From Thiopseudomonas sp. (lineage in GTDB: Bacteria; Pseudomonadota; Gammaproteobacteria; Pseudomonadales; Pseudomonadaceae), in the NCBI GenBank assembly GCA_023228985.1, contig JALOAC010000002.1:62001-126000 (forward strand): 64,000 nt of DNA, given 5' to 3'. Position 1 is the stretch's first letter. The number at the start of each line of letters is the position of its first letter. The position numbers were made by a program, and so were the translations under genes. The notes below the pieces were generated by a model. The model had not been told where the DNA came from. It saw only the letters and a program-made list of their open reading frames with translations, and did no database searches. Below are positions 16,490-24,649 of the stretch, piece after piece.

Positions 16490-18667
16490 TCAGGGCGAAG
16501 CATCCAGCTGTACGGCTGGTATGATTTGCGGCTCCTCTGGAGCTGCTTTGTTGCGCTGGCGGCGTTTCTTTTTTGCCACCAACGGCGGGCATCGATCGTC
16601 GTTGTAGTAGGTAACCTGACAGTCCAGACAGTGGTGACACTCGTTGGCATTAATATGCCCATCTGGGTGAATTGCCTGAACCTCACATTCAACGGCACAG
16701 AGCTGGCAGGGTGTGCCGCACTCTTTGCGGCGCTTAAGCCAGTCGAACAAACGTAATTGTGTTGGTATAGCTAAAGCTGCACCTAAAGGACAGATGTAGC
16801 GGCAATACACTTTGCGGGTAAAGATGTTAATTACCAGCAACACAACAGCGTAGAGAACGAAGCTCCACTCACGCATAAAGTGCAGTGTGATAGCGGTCTT
16901 GAATGGCTCAACCTCAGCATATTTTTCTGCCGTGGCAATGGAGTCAAGTGACAATCCGAACAGAGCCAGCAAGATGATGTACTTCACCGCCCATAAGCGC
17001 TCGTGCACAGCCCAAGGCAACTCATACTGCTTAATTTTTAACTTGCGTGCGGCTTCATTAATCAATTCCTGCAGGGCACCAAAAGGACAGAGCCAGCCAC
17101 AGAACACTCCACGACCCCAGAGCAGAATGCTCACCGCTACAAAGCCCCACATAATAAATATCACGGGATCAATCAGGAACGTCTCCCACCTAAAGTCACC
17201 CATAAATGAGTGCACAAAGGTAAACACGTTAACCACTGAGATTTGACCCAAGGCATACCAGCCAATAAACACCACAGTGAAGGTCAAGTAAGCGATTCGG
17301 ATTGTGTGCAGTAAGCCCGGACGACGCGCCAGGAAGTCCTGCATAAATAAGATTGCTACCAATACGATCAGCGCTATTGAGATAATCGATACTTGGAAGC
17401 TTTTTTGATACCAAACACTCAGCCACAGCGGACGATTCGCCTCATCAATAGCTGCCTGCTCAGAAGCTGTTAAAGGTGGGCGATCGATGTACTCTTCTGG
17501 TAGCTGATAGCCCAGCTCAAAGCTGGTGAAAATACTGTCGATTGGCCCAGTCTGGCGGCGCACCAACAACTCAAAACTAAGCGTACTGCCTGGGTCTACC
17601 GCATACTGTGAACGCGCGATAAAAATACCCATTTCCGCAAAGTCTGGCATACCTTGCGCATACACATCACTGAGACGGAAAAAGTCTAAGTCCCTAAAGC
17701 TGATTACTTCGCCAAATTGACGCATCTGGATACGGTCGAAAATACCGCCACGTACATAACCAGAGCCTTTAAATGAGTAGTCACCGTTAGCCACAACCAT
17801 CATGGCGTGATCACCCTCGTTGAGCTCCGCCATAATCGCTTGGTATTGTCTTTCGCCCAGAATATTGCGACCAATGGTCGGTACTGTCAGGTCAGCCAAG
17901 TACAGGTCAATAAACGGCGTGTTTCGCTGATCGGCCGCTACTGCCTCTACGCCTTCTGCTTCAGAACCTATGAAAGCATCATCAACCTGTCCATGCTCAA
18001 GCAGCATACGTCTTATCGAACCGTCACCGGTCAGCGTATGCCAATCTGATGGTTTGAAATAATCCATGAGGATGGTAGCTGGCTTGGTTTTAATCTCGCT
18101 ATGCGCTTCGACCAGCCCCAGTGATACTGCAACCCTGTGCGCAGCGCGCATAACGATCTCGTTAACCACCATAACCGTTACTGTTGCGCCACTCACCGCA
18201 TCGATCGTTACTGCCGCCTCATCCTTGGTGCGCCCAATAACTACGCGCTGATTAACACTAATTCCCTGATACTTAGCAGCAAAATCATGCAGCTTTTGCT
18301 CAGGAATACCAATGAGCAAAATGGGCTCGTCATGATGTAACACATAAGCATCAAGGATGGTGCCATCTAAACCCAGTACCACCTGCATATTGATTGGCTT
18401 GCCTGAGTAGGCAGGTATATTGACGACATTGATGCTTTCAAATGCGTAACCTAACAGCTCGTCACCCTGTTTTAGCGTTCTTACACCGAACTCTTCCGCT
18501 GGCTCAGAAATGGTATTTACTTCTGGTAATACCGTCGCAATACGCTGCCTTTCTAGTGGGCTGATTGGCTGAGCAAGCGCAAAACCTGTCCAAAACAAGA
18601 ACAACCATACCCATATGCTCTGGCGTAAGTACTTAATACCTGCGTATTGGGTTGCCGCAATTTTCAT
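16490..18667 (-). CDS. nosR: NosR, membrane flavo-iron-sulfur protein for N2O reduction
   Basis: A 725-residue inner-membrane protein required for nos expression and for electron flow to NosZ. After a signal-like first helix comes a periplasmic FMN-binding domain whose flavinylation motif SGATVT lies near residue 157. Several membrane helices follow from about residue 420. NapH-like polyferredoxin motifs follow: GVFCGWLCPFGALQEL, VYCRYICPLGAALA, and a C-terminal two-cluster ferredoxin region with CGTPCQLCAVEC and CHHCLDC. The start ATG at 18665-18667 has an AGGA ribosome-binding site. A class II FNR/DNR-type promoter stands just upstream. The C-terminal tail ends at a stop 39 bases before nosZ. 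Confidence 0.96.
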   Translation of the reverse strand: MKIAATQYAGIKYLRQSIWVWLFLFWTGFALAQPISPLERQRIATVLPEVNTISEPAEEFGVRTLKQGDELLGYAFESINVVNIPAYSGKPINMQVVLGLDGTILDAYVLHHDEPILLIGIPEQKLHDFAAKYQGISVNQRVVIGRTKDEAAVTIDAVSGATVTVMVVNEIVMRAAHRVAVSLGLVEAHSEIKTKPATILMDYFKPSDWHTLTGDGSIRRMLLEHGQVDDAFIGSEAEGVEAVAADQRNTPFIDLYLADLTVPTIGRNILGERQYQAIMAELNEGDHAMMVVANGDYSFKGSGYVRGGIFDRIQMRQFGEVISFRDLDFFRLSDVYAQGMPDFAEMGIFIARSQYAVDPGSTLSFELLVRRQTGPIDSIFTSFELGYQLPEEYIDRPPLTASEQAAIDEANRPLWLSVWYQKSFQVSIISIALIVLVAILFMQDFLARRPGLLHTIRIAYLTFTVVFIGWYALGQISVVNVFTFVHSFMGDFRWETFLIDPVIFIMWGFVAVSILLWGRGVFCGWLCPFGALQELINEAARKLKIKQYELPWAVHERLWAVKYIILLALFGLSLDSIATAEKYAEVEPFKTAITLHFMREWSFVLYAVVLLVINIFTRKVYCRYICPLGAALAIPTQLRLFDWLKRRKECGTPCQLCAVECEVQAIHPDGHINANECHHCLDCQVTYYNDDRCPPLVAKKKRRQRNKAAPEEPQIIPAVQLDASP

Positions 18668-19042
18668 AACTATCCTGCCTTTTCATTTGTAGCTAAATGA
18701 ATACTAACCTAGCCTAGGTGCATGCGGCGCATGATCGCAATCAATTTATTTTTTTATTAGTTTATAAAGAATGAAATCTTTGAAACACGCGCCTCACTCA
18801 ATCCCCTCCCTATTGGTTTCACGCCTTTTTAGCGTGCAATACATTGATCCATGACAGCACCAGTCTAGATTCCAGCATTAATACTGCTTAGCTCAGCGAA
18901 AAAGACTGCGGCAATTCGCCATAACCATGATGGCACAATATATGCTTGGTTATTCCGTAGTTAATTTATTGACTCTGGCTCACACACCTATCTGCCAATA
19001 GCGCGTGACCAAAACCAACTCTAATAAATATTAGGTGCCACC
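18668..19042. other. Divergent regulatory region nosR / chemoreceptor
   Basis: A 375-base AT-rich gap with divergent genes on either side. Near nosR it holds an FNR/DNR box and a matching -10 element. In the middle (about 18770-18960) I see no coding frame and no clear hairpin. Near the chemoreceptor, only a weak AGGTG ribosome-binding site (about 19032-19036) is evident. No second consensus FNR box is present on the chemoreceptor side. Confidence 0.6.
18701..18744 (-). promoter_or_regulatory. FNR/ANR/DNR-type promoter of nosR
   Basis: On the minus strand TTGATTGCGATCAT (18744-18731) matches the FNR/DNR consensus TTGAT-N4-ATCAA except for the last base. A TAGTAT -10 hexamer lies at 18706-18701. 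The box centre is about 42 bases from the expected start point near 18695, the class II activation spacing. This predicts induction of nosRZ under low oxygen and nitric oxide. Confidence 0.82.
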
Positions 19043-20989
19043 ATGAAAAAGTATATTTCCGACGTCATACAGGCCATTTTGCGTGGTATAGGGATTCGCA
19101 GCCTTGATAAACAATTTTTGTTTTCATATTCGCTCATTGCCATCTTCACTGTTGTTGTTGCTGGGCATTTATTAATTTCCCACAGCGATGATGCGACCAG
19201 TATAAATGTGGCTGGTGCGCAGCGGATGCTCAGCCAAAAAGCAGCCAAAGAAGTTTTACTCGCTGGCGCAGGTTTAGAACAGAAGGCCACTGTAATCGCT
19301 ACCCTGAAGCAATTTGATGACGCCCACCAAGCATTGCTAACTGGTAATAAAGAGCGCGGCATGAGCGCTATTACTGATCCTGACGTTATCGCACAACTAC
19401 AAAAAGTTGATCAGCTTTGGCAAGGCTACAAAAAATCAATCACTAACTACTTAGAGCAACAAAAACCTGAGTATCTAAAAGATATCCATGAGCGTTCCCC
19501 CGTAGTTTTGAAAGAAATGAACGCCGCTGTGATGATGATGGAGGCCACAGCACAGGCTGACGCCAAACAACAGCTTTATGTTGCTTTTGGCTCAACGGTT
19601 ATTATTTTAATACTTGTCACCTTTGGGCGAATTTTTGGTATGGGCGCGCTTATGAGCCAGGTGCACAGATTACGCGAACATCTTTACTCAGTTGGCGCAG
19701 GCGATTTTTCACATACACTAGAAATTGATTGTGCAGATAACGAAGTCGGGCAAATGTTTACCGCCTATAACGATATGGTGACTCATATCGGCAAACTGGT
19801 CGGTGGCGTTATGCAAGCAACAGCCGAAGTTAGCACCACCATTGATGGCGTTGCGCAACGACTAGAGCAAACCGCACGCGGTGTTCAATCTCAACACAGC
19901 GAAATCGATCAAGTAGCCACGGCCATGAATGAAATGGCGGCAACCGTACAAGAAGTTGCCCACAATACTGTGTTGACTGCTGAAGCGGCTGAACAGGCGC
20001 AACAAGAAGCACAAAACGGCCGCCAAATAGTCACGCAAACTATCAGCAGCATTAGAGAGTTGGCAGATAGAGTCGAACAAGGTTCTGCAGCCATGCAACT
20101 GCTGCAACAGGATAGCCACGAGGTAGGCCAGGTCATGCAGGTGATTAGTGCCATTGCCGAACAAACCAACTTGCTGGCATTAAACGCCGCCATTGAAGCC
20201 GCGCGTGCCGGCGAGCAGGGGCGCGGCTTTGCTGTAGTGGCTGACGAAGTACGTACTTTGGCGCAGCGTACCCAGCAATCAACTGAAAACATTCGCACCA
20301 TCATTGAACGCTTACAAAACCAGTCACGTCGAGCGGCTGACTTAATGGCAGAAAGCCAAGAACAGGCACAGGCAACGATCGACGATACAACGGCCGCTGA
20401 TAGCGCACTGGACAACATTGTGCAGTCTGTTACTTTGATTTCGGAAATGAGCACCCAGATTGCTACGGCAGCAGAAGAGCAAAGCCAAGTGGCAGCCGAA
20501 ATGGACAACTCAATTACCAACATCACCGGCATTGCTGAGAAAACCAGCACTGACGCCAATGATACCGTTACAGCCACTGCTCAAATTCATGAGCAGATGG
20601 ATAGCCTTCGCACGCTGACCTCTCATTTTCGCTCAAACGTAAAAGGGGTTGATTTAACCGCCGCTAAAACTGCACACATTGCATGGAAGGGCCGACTCCG
20701 CGCCTACCTTGATAATAAAGGCAGTCTGTCGCGCGCCGAAGCAACCTCACATAAGGATTGTGCACTGGGCAAGTGGTATTACAGTGAGGGGCTAGAAAAG
20801 TATGGCCATTTATCTGAAATGAAAACCTTAGAAGGTCCGCACGCAGAAATGCATAGCAAAATCAGACAAATCATTGATTTGCGTGAAAGTAAAAAACTAG
20901 CTGAGGCTGAAAAACTGTACCAACAGATTGAACCTCTATCAGAACAGGTCGTACGTCTGCTGGGACAGATCGAGCAAAAGAGTAGATAG
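19043..20989 (+). CDS. Methyl-accepting chemotaxis protein with PilJ-type sensor and C-terminal CZB domain
   Basis: A 648-residue chemoreceptor. It has membrane helices at about 27-46 and 172-195, enclosing a periplasmic four-helix sensor with the motif NVAGAQRMLSQK (about 55-66). That motif is the conserved P-box-like signature of PilJ/NarX-type nitrate/nitrite sensors and of the nitrate chemoreceptor McpN. A HAMP-like linker (about 197-255) and the MCP signalling hairpin follow, with tip EQTNLLALNAAIEAARAG. The C-terminus is a CZB zinc-binding domain: His545 in HIAWKG, Cys573 in SHKDCALGKWYY, and His600/604 in PHAEMH. Location between nos and nir genes supports nitrate/nitrite taxis (inference). 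Strand and gap suggest its own promoter; its stop is two bases from convergent rarD. Confidence 0.9.
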   Translation: MKKYISDVIQAILRGIGIRSLDKQFLFSYSLIAIFTVVVAGHLLISHSDDATSINVAGAQRMLSQKAAKEVLLAGAGLEQKATVIATLKQFDDAHQALLTGNKERGMSAITDPDVIAQLQKVDQLWQGYKKSITNYLEQQKPEYLKDIHERSPVVLKEMNAAVMMMEATAQADAKQQLYVAFGSTVIILILVTFGRIFGMGALMSQVHRLREHLYSVGAGDFSHTLEIDCADNEVGQMFTAYNDMVTHIGKLVGGVMQATAEVSTTIDGVAQRLEQTARGVQSQHSEIDQVATAMNEMAATVQEVAHNTVLTAEAAEQAQQEAQNGRQIVTQTISSIRELADRVEQGSAAMQLLQQDSHEVGQVMQVISAIAEQTNLLALNAAIEAARAGEQGRGFAVVADEVRTLAQRTQQSTENIRTIIERLQNQSRRAADLMAESQEQAQATIDDTTAADSALDNIVQSVTLISEMSTQIATAAEEQSQVAAEMDNSITNITGIAEKTSTDANDTVTATAQIHEQMDSLRTLTSHFRSNVKGVDLTAAKTAHIAWKGRLRAYLDNKGSLSRAEATSHKDCALGKWYYSEGLEKYGHLSEMKTLEGPHAEMHSKIRQIIDLRESKKLAEAEKLYQQIEPLSEQVVRLLGQIEQKSR

Positions 20990-20991
20990 AG

Positions 20992-21897
20992 CTAAATAAC
21001 ACCCGCTTTTCGAGTACGCCGTAAAATTCGCCATGCGTCCCAACTATAGACTGCCAGTGCTGCCCAAATAAAGGCGAAACTTAACCAAGCACTGGCAGTA
21101 AAGGGCTCACCGAACAGCAGAACGGCTAGCAACAACAATACCGTTGGGGTGATGTACTGCAAAAAAGCTATGGTCGAATACGGCAGGTGTTTAGCCGCAC
21201 CATTAAAGGACAGCAGCGGTAATAGCGTTATAGGTCCTGCCGCTGCCAACCATAGCATCTCTTTACTGCCCCAAAATCCAGGCTGTGCTGCCACCGCTTC
21301 CGGGCTTGACCACAGCCAAATCAAAGCAGCGGGCAACAGCATCCAGGTCTCAACCACCAACCCAGGCAAAGCTGCCACAGGTGCTTGCTTGCGGATCAAT
21401 CCATAAAGACCAAAAGAAAAAGCTAAAATTAATGCAATCCACGGCACTGTACCCAGTTGCCAAATTTGCACGCTGACACCTACGCCAGCAAGTCCCAAAG
21501 CCATCCACTGCATGCGCCTTAGGCTTTCGCGCAAAAACACCAGCGCCAGCATCACATTCACCAGCGGATTAATGTAATAGCCCAAACTCGCTTCAACCAT
21601 GTGATCGTTGTGCACCGCCCACACATAGGTCAGCCAGTTACAAGCGATTAAGCTGCCTGATAACACTAAAGCCAACAACCGCTTGGGGTGTTTAATTAAT
21701 TCAATTAGCCAGCCTGGATGACGCCAAATAAGCAACAAAATCGCACCAAAGACTGCAGACCAGATAATACGATGGACAACGACTTCAATCGCCGGAGTAC
21801 CCTCCAGCGTCTTAAAATACAAAGGAAACATGCCCCACACGCTATAAGCCGTAAGGCCAAGCACATAACCACGACGGGGATTAACGGTTGGATTCAT
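20992..21897 (-). CDS. rarD: RarD, EamA-family (DMT superfamily) transporter
   Basis: A 301-residue inner-membrane protein with ten predicted helices in two EamA repeats. The N-terminal RGYVLGLTAYSVWGMFPLYFK and VVVHRIIWSAVFGAILLL are diagnostic of RarD, as are DHMVEASLGYYINPLVNVMLA and the second-repeat SFNGAAKHLPYSTIAFLQYI. RarD was named for chloramphenicol sensitivity in P. aeruginosa, but its transport substrate is not firmly established. It is transcribed toward the chemoreceptor and ends two bases from its stop. It is an unrelated insertion within the denitrification region. Confidence 0.92.
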   Translation of the reverse strand: MNPTVNPRRGYVLGLTAYSVWGMFPLYFKTLEGTPAIEVVVHRIIWSAVFGAILLLIWRHPGWLIELIKHPKRLLALVLSGSLIACNWLTYVWAVHNDHMVEASLGYYINPLVNVMLALVFLRESLRRMQWMALGLAGVGVSVQIWQLGTVPWIALILAFSFGLYGLIRKQAPVAALPGLVVETWMLLPAALIWLWSSPEAVAAQPGFWGSKEMLWLAAAGPITLLPLLSFNGAAKHLPYSTIAFLQYITPTVLLLLAVLLFGEPFTASAWLSFAFIWAALAVYSWDAWRILRRTRKAGVI

Positions 21898-22107
21898 TTA
21901 CTGTTAGCCTGCTTATAAATCTTATTTACATTGTAGCTGCTTTGCTGACTTTATCGTTGCCAAGGCGGCTAAACTCGCGCGAAGTAGCTATTTTATCCGT
22001 GCAAAAATATAACAGCTGTATGATAGCGGCTCAGAGTCACACCCTATTGGAATAATACCGCGCTGTGGTAGCTTATCGGTCACCAATTATCAGTCAGGAA
22101 AACGTTA

Positions 22108-22752
22108 ATGTCGCGCAATAAGATCCAGCTTGCTTTACTGGCAAGCACCAGCCTGCTGCTAGCATTAATAATTGTCTATGTAGCCAACCACATGAGAGCA
22201 CCAAGCTCTGACCAACACACAGAAGGTTTGCGCGCCGCTGGTATCATCGCACTACCCAAGCCCAGAGATATTCCACCGCTAAATTTCCAAACCAGTAACG
22301 ACAAGTCTGTTGTAACGACCGAGCTTAAGGATAAATGGTATTTAATTTATTTTGGCTACACTTATTGCCCAGACATTTGCCCAACCAGTTTAGCTGAAAT
22401 GCGACAAATACACCGTTTACTCTCGCCGCAAGCACAGCAACAGGTTGAGTTCATCATGGTTAGCGTCGACCCTGATCGCGATACTGCGAAACAGCTCAGG
22501 GCCTATCTCGATTTTTTCCATCCAGACTTTAAGGGCTTTACCGGAGAGATGGCAGATGTGCAAAAATTTAGTAACGCGCTGGGTATTCCCTTTATCCCAG
22601 GCGATATCAGTCAACCCGGTTACACGGTTGATCACAGCGGCAATCTAGCTATTATCAGTCCAGCGGGGCAGCATTTTGGTTTTGTCCAAGCGCCGTTCAA
22701 AATAGAGCAGGTTGCCAAACAACTTAACCTGTTTGTGCAGCAAGCAAAGTAA
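22108..22752 (+). CDS. SCO1/SenC/PrrC-family copper chaperone
   Basis: A 214-residue membrane-anchored thioredoxin-fold protein. An N-terminal helix (about 7-28) is followed by the periplasmic domain with the copper ligands Cys87 and Cys91 (YCPDICPTS) and His176 (VDHSGN), all present. SCO proteins deliver copper to, or reduce, the CuA centre of cytochrome oxidases and in some denitrifiers that of NosZ. With nos and nir genes on both sides, a role in NosZ CuA loading is plausible here (inference). An AGGAAAA ribosome-binding site precedes the ATG. Its 3' end overlaps by 29 bases the convergent norF-like gene, an unusually deep overlap. Confidence 0.9.
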   Translation: MSRNKIQLALLASTSLLLALIIVYVANHMRAPSSDQHTEGLRAAGIIALPKPRDIPPLNFQTSNDKSVVTTELKDKWYLIYFGYTYCPDICPTSLAEMRQIHRLLSPQAQQQVEFIMVSVDPDRDTAKQLRAYLDFFHPDFKGFTGEMADVQKFSNALGIPFIPGDISQPGYTVDHSGNLAIISPAGQHFGFVQAPFKIEQVAKQLNLFVQQAK

Positions 22753-22999
22753 CTGCAATAATTGCACTCATCGCCACAGGCCAGCCGTACATAATCATGC
22801 GCCAGCGCACGGAAGCGTGGCGTAACTCCATAAAGCCATCAATAATCACACCGGCTTTTAAAATAGCAATGATTAGAATAACCACTACTTGTAGCACTAG
22901 AGTGGTTTGCTGGGCACCCCAGTAAACTGTCACCATAGTGGCTAAAATCAATACTAGCCAACAGGCAAATAAAACCACTTCATTACTTTTTTGCTTCAT
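22724..22999 (-). CDS. NorF/NirP-like small membrane protein (COX4-type)
   Basis: A 91-residue membrane protein with three predicted helices (about 9-28, 34-54 and 66-87) and the LRHASVRWRMIMYGW motif of the prokaryotic cytochrome c oxidase subunit IV family. In Pseudomonas the equivalent gene is the last of nirQ-nirO-nirP (norE/norF in other denitrifiers). There it assists maximal nitric oxide reductase activity, by an unclear mechanism. The start overlaps the norE-like stop by four bases. The 3' end overlaps the SCO gene on the other strand by 29 bases. Confidence 0.82.
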   Translation of the reverse strand: MKQKSNEVVLFACWLVLILATMVTVYWGAQQTTLVLQVVVILIIAILKAGVIIDGFMELRHASVRWRMIMYGWPVAMSAIIAVTLLAAQTG

Positions 23000-23586
23000 G
23001 GCTGACCCAACAAATAAACCAACGGGAAAATAATCACCCAGACCAGATCCACCATATGCCAGTACATTACCCCTGACTCTAACCCTGCATGCTCTTGTGC
23101 GTTATAGGCACGTCTCCAACAGCGCCAGCTCAAAAAGCCCAACACCGTTAAGCCCAAAAGCACATGCAGAAAGTGAAAGGCTGTGGTCAACCAATACAGC
23201 GTAAAAAACGTATTGTACTCAAGATCAAAGCCAAGACTTGCTAAGTGCCCGTATTCACTGACCTTAAGTACGACATAAACCATACCGCTAGCAATGGCCG
23301 CCACAAGCAAAAGACTGGCTTGCCGCGCTTTGTTCTTGCGCGCACGCTCAACCGCAATCGCGGCCAGAAAACCAGAACTCAAAAGCCCTGCGGTCATTGC
23401 AAAGCCGGTTGAGCTATCCAGTTGCGCACGTCCAGCCATAAACATTTCGGGTTTAAGCAGCTGAGTAATACTGAAAGCAAGGATAAATAAAGTGAACGCT
23501 GCCAGCTCGGCCAGGATAAAAATCCACATGGCCAAATCACCTGGCAGCTTATGCTCCGGTTGTTCAATCAACGTGGAAGTGGACAT
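22996..23586 (-). CDS. norE: NorE/NirO-like cytochrome c oxidase subunit III family protein
   Basis: A 196-residue membrane protein with five predicted helices. It shows KLPGDLAMWIFILAELAAF at the start, ERARKNKARQASLLL in the middle and the TAFHFLHVLLGL plus MYWHMVDLVWVIIFPLVYL motifs of the heme-copper oxidase subunit III family. In denitrifiers NorE/NirO is associated with nitric oxide reductase. I start it at the ATG 23584-23586; the frame opens one codon earlier with TTG. It overlaps the end of nirQ by 23 bases and the following norF-like gene by four, forming a compact three-gene operon. norC and norB are not adjacent, unlike in P. aeruginosa. Confidence 0.87.
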   Translation of the reverse strand: MSTSTLIEQPEHKLPGDLAMWIFILAELAAFTLFILAFSITQLLKPEMFMAGRAQLDSSTGFAMTAGLLSSGFLAAIAVERARKNKARQASLLLVAAIASGMVYVVLKVSEYGHLASLGFDLEYNTFFTLYWLTTAFHFLHVLLGLTVLGFLSWRCWRRAYNAQEHAGLESGVMYWHMVDLVWVIIFPLVYLLGQP

Positions 23587-24379
23587 CAACTACATCCATG
23601 AGTGCGGCAACGGTTTGTGCGTCATCGGTTAAAGGCTCAGCCAAACAGGCCATGCACGCTTGGCGTACAGGCAAGCCTGCTTTAATCATACGCGCGGTAA
23701 AAATTAACAGCCGTGTCGAGGCGACTTCTTCTAAGTCATGGTTTTCTAGACGTCGAATCGCATGGCCTAGCCGCACCAATTGACTGGCTAGTTTCTCATC
23801 AACTCCCGCCTCGGTGGCCACAATATGAACTTCCTGCTCAAAATTGGGATAGTCAAAGCGCATCGCCACAAAGCGTTGTCTGGTACTAGGCTTCATACCC
23901 TTTAGCAGATTTTGATAACCCGGATTGTACGACACCACCAGCATAAAATTGTCGGGTGCACGTAAACTTTCGCCGGTGCGCTCAATAAAGAGCTCGCGTC
24001 GGTCATCCGCCAATGGGTGTAACACTACCGTCGTATCCTGCCGCGCTTCCACCACCTCATCCAAATAACAAATACCGCCTTCACGTACGGCTCGTGTTAA
24101 TGGACCATCCTGCCACCAGGTTCCATCGGCACCAATTAGGTGTCTACCCACCAAATCTGTAGCACTTAAGTCGTCATGACAGGCGACTGTGTACAGGGGT
24201 AAGTTGAGGGTGTGAGCCATATACTGGACAAAGCGCGTTTTACCGCAACCTGTTGGCCCTTTAATCAAAACCGGGAGCTGATGCTGCCAAGCTTGACGAA
24301 AAATTTCTTCTTCGTTGGTTATATTTTGGTAATACGGGGTTGTTTCAATTATTGCGCTAGATTGTTCTTGCATAACCAT
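23564..24379 (-). CDS. nirQ: NirQ/NorQ, CbbQ-type MoxR-like AAA+ ATPase
   Basis: A 271-residue AAA+ ATPase with Walker A GPTGCGKTRFVQ (about residue 40-50), Walker B GGICYLDEV and sensor residues in LMLVVSYNPGYQNLLKGM. The C-terminal CbbQ-C region includes ARMIKAGLPVRQACMAC. NirQ/NorQ acts with NorD to activate nitric oxide reductase, probably by metal insertion. It is transcribed away from nirS from a shared regulatory gap containing a perfect FNR/DNR box. Two possible ATG codons (24377-24379 and 24371-24373) differ by two residues. NorD is not encoded in this window. Confidence 0.94.
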   Translation of the reverse strand: MVMQEQSSAIIETTPYYQNITNEEEIFRQAWQHQLPVLIKGPTGCGKTRFVQYMAHTLNLPLYTVACHDDLSATDLVGRHLIGADGTWWQDGPLTRAVREGGICYLDEVVEARQDTTVVLHPLADDRRELFIERTGESLRAPDNFMLVVSYNPGYQNLLKGMKPSTRQRFVAMRFDYPNFEQEVHIVATEAGVDEKLASQLVRLGHAIRRLENHDLEEVASTRLLIFTARMIKAGLPVRQACMACLAEPLTDDAQTVAALMDVVDVHFHVD

Positions 24380-24425
24380 ATCCTACTGCTTGACTGGGTT
24401 TTAGACAGCTTAACTACCTTAGTAT

Positions 24426-24468
24426 CCTATAGACAATTACAGAGCGTCGTTAACTTGATTGCCATCAA
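24426..24468 (-). promoter_or_regulatory. Perfect FNR/ANR/DNR box and nirQ promoter
   Basis: TTGATTGCCATCAA (24455-24468) matches the consensus TTGAT-N4-ATCAA in every specified base and reads on both strands. On the minus strand TATAGG (24431-24426) stands where a -10 is expected, putting the box centre about 42 bases before the predicted start near 24420. The box is therefore best placed for nirQ. It may also act on nirS at longer range. Confidence 0.85.
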
Positions 24469-24511
24469 GGGTGATTATTTAGCCGTTCTCCTAGCATTAT
24501 GGCCAACATCG

Positions 24512-24566
24512 TTAGGAAGCTTCCTAAACTCTAAAGCAGCAACGATAAAGCTGCTAAAATTATAAT
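24512..24566 (+). promoter_or_regulatory. nirS promoter region with 16-base palindrome and TATAAT
   Basis: A perfect palindrome TTAGGAAGCTTCCTAA (24512-24527) is followed by an inverted repeat AGCAGC/GCTGCT (24535-24555) and a perfect TATAAT (24561-24566). No -35 hexamer fits, so the promoter should need an activator. The palindrome centre is about 53 bases before the predicted start near 24573, leaving a leader of about 77 bases to nirS. Confidence 0.5.
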
Positions 24567-24649
24567 AAGATTTTCGCACCAACTCGCAGAGTCTGTTGAA
24601 ACTTGCTGTAAAAAGTAAAAAACATGCTGAACCCAGAAGGAGACAAAGC

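Noticed and set aside
18850..18866. TTGATCCATGACA as a second FNR/DNR box near the chemoreceptor
   Set aside because: Only the left half fits; the right half does not match ATCAA and no -10 is correctly spaced.
19909..20577. 222-codon open frame on the minus strand inside the chemoreceptor gene
   Set aside because: It is a shadow of the Ala/Gln-rich coding strand, Ser/Cys/Trp-rich, without a ribosome-binding site or family likeness.
24596..24649. 18-residue extension before the NirS signal peptide
   Set aside because: The ATG at 24650 has an ideal AAGGAGA ribosome-binding site and begins a normal signal peptide; the extension would put charged residues in front of it.
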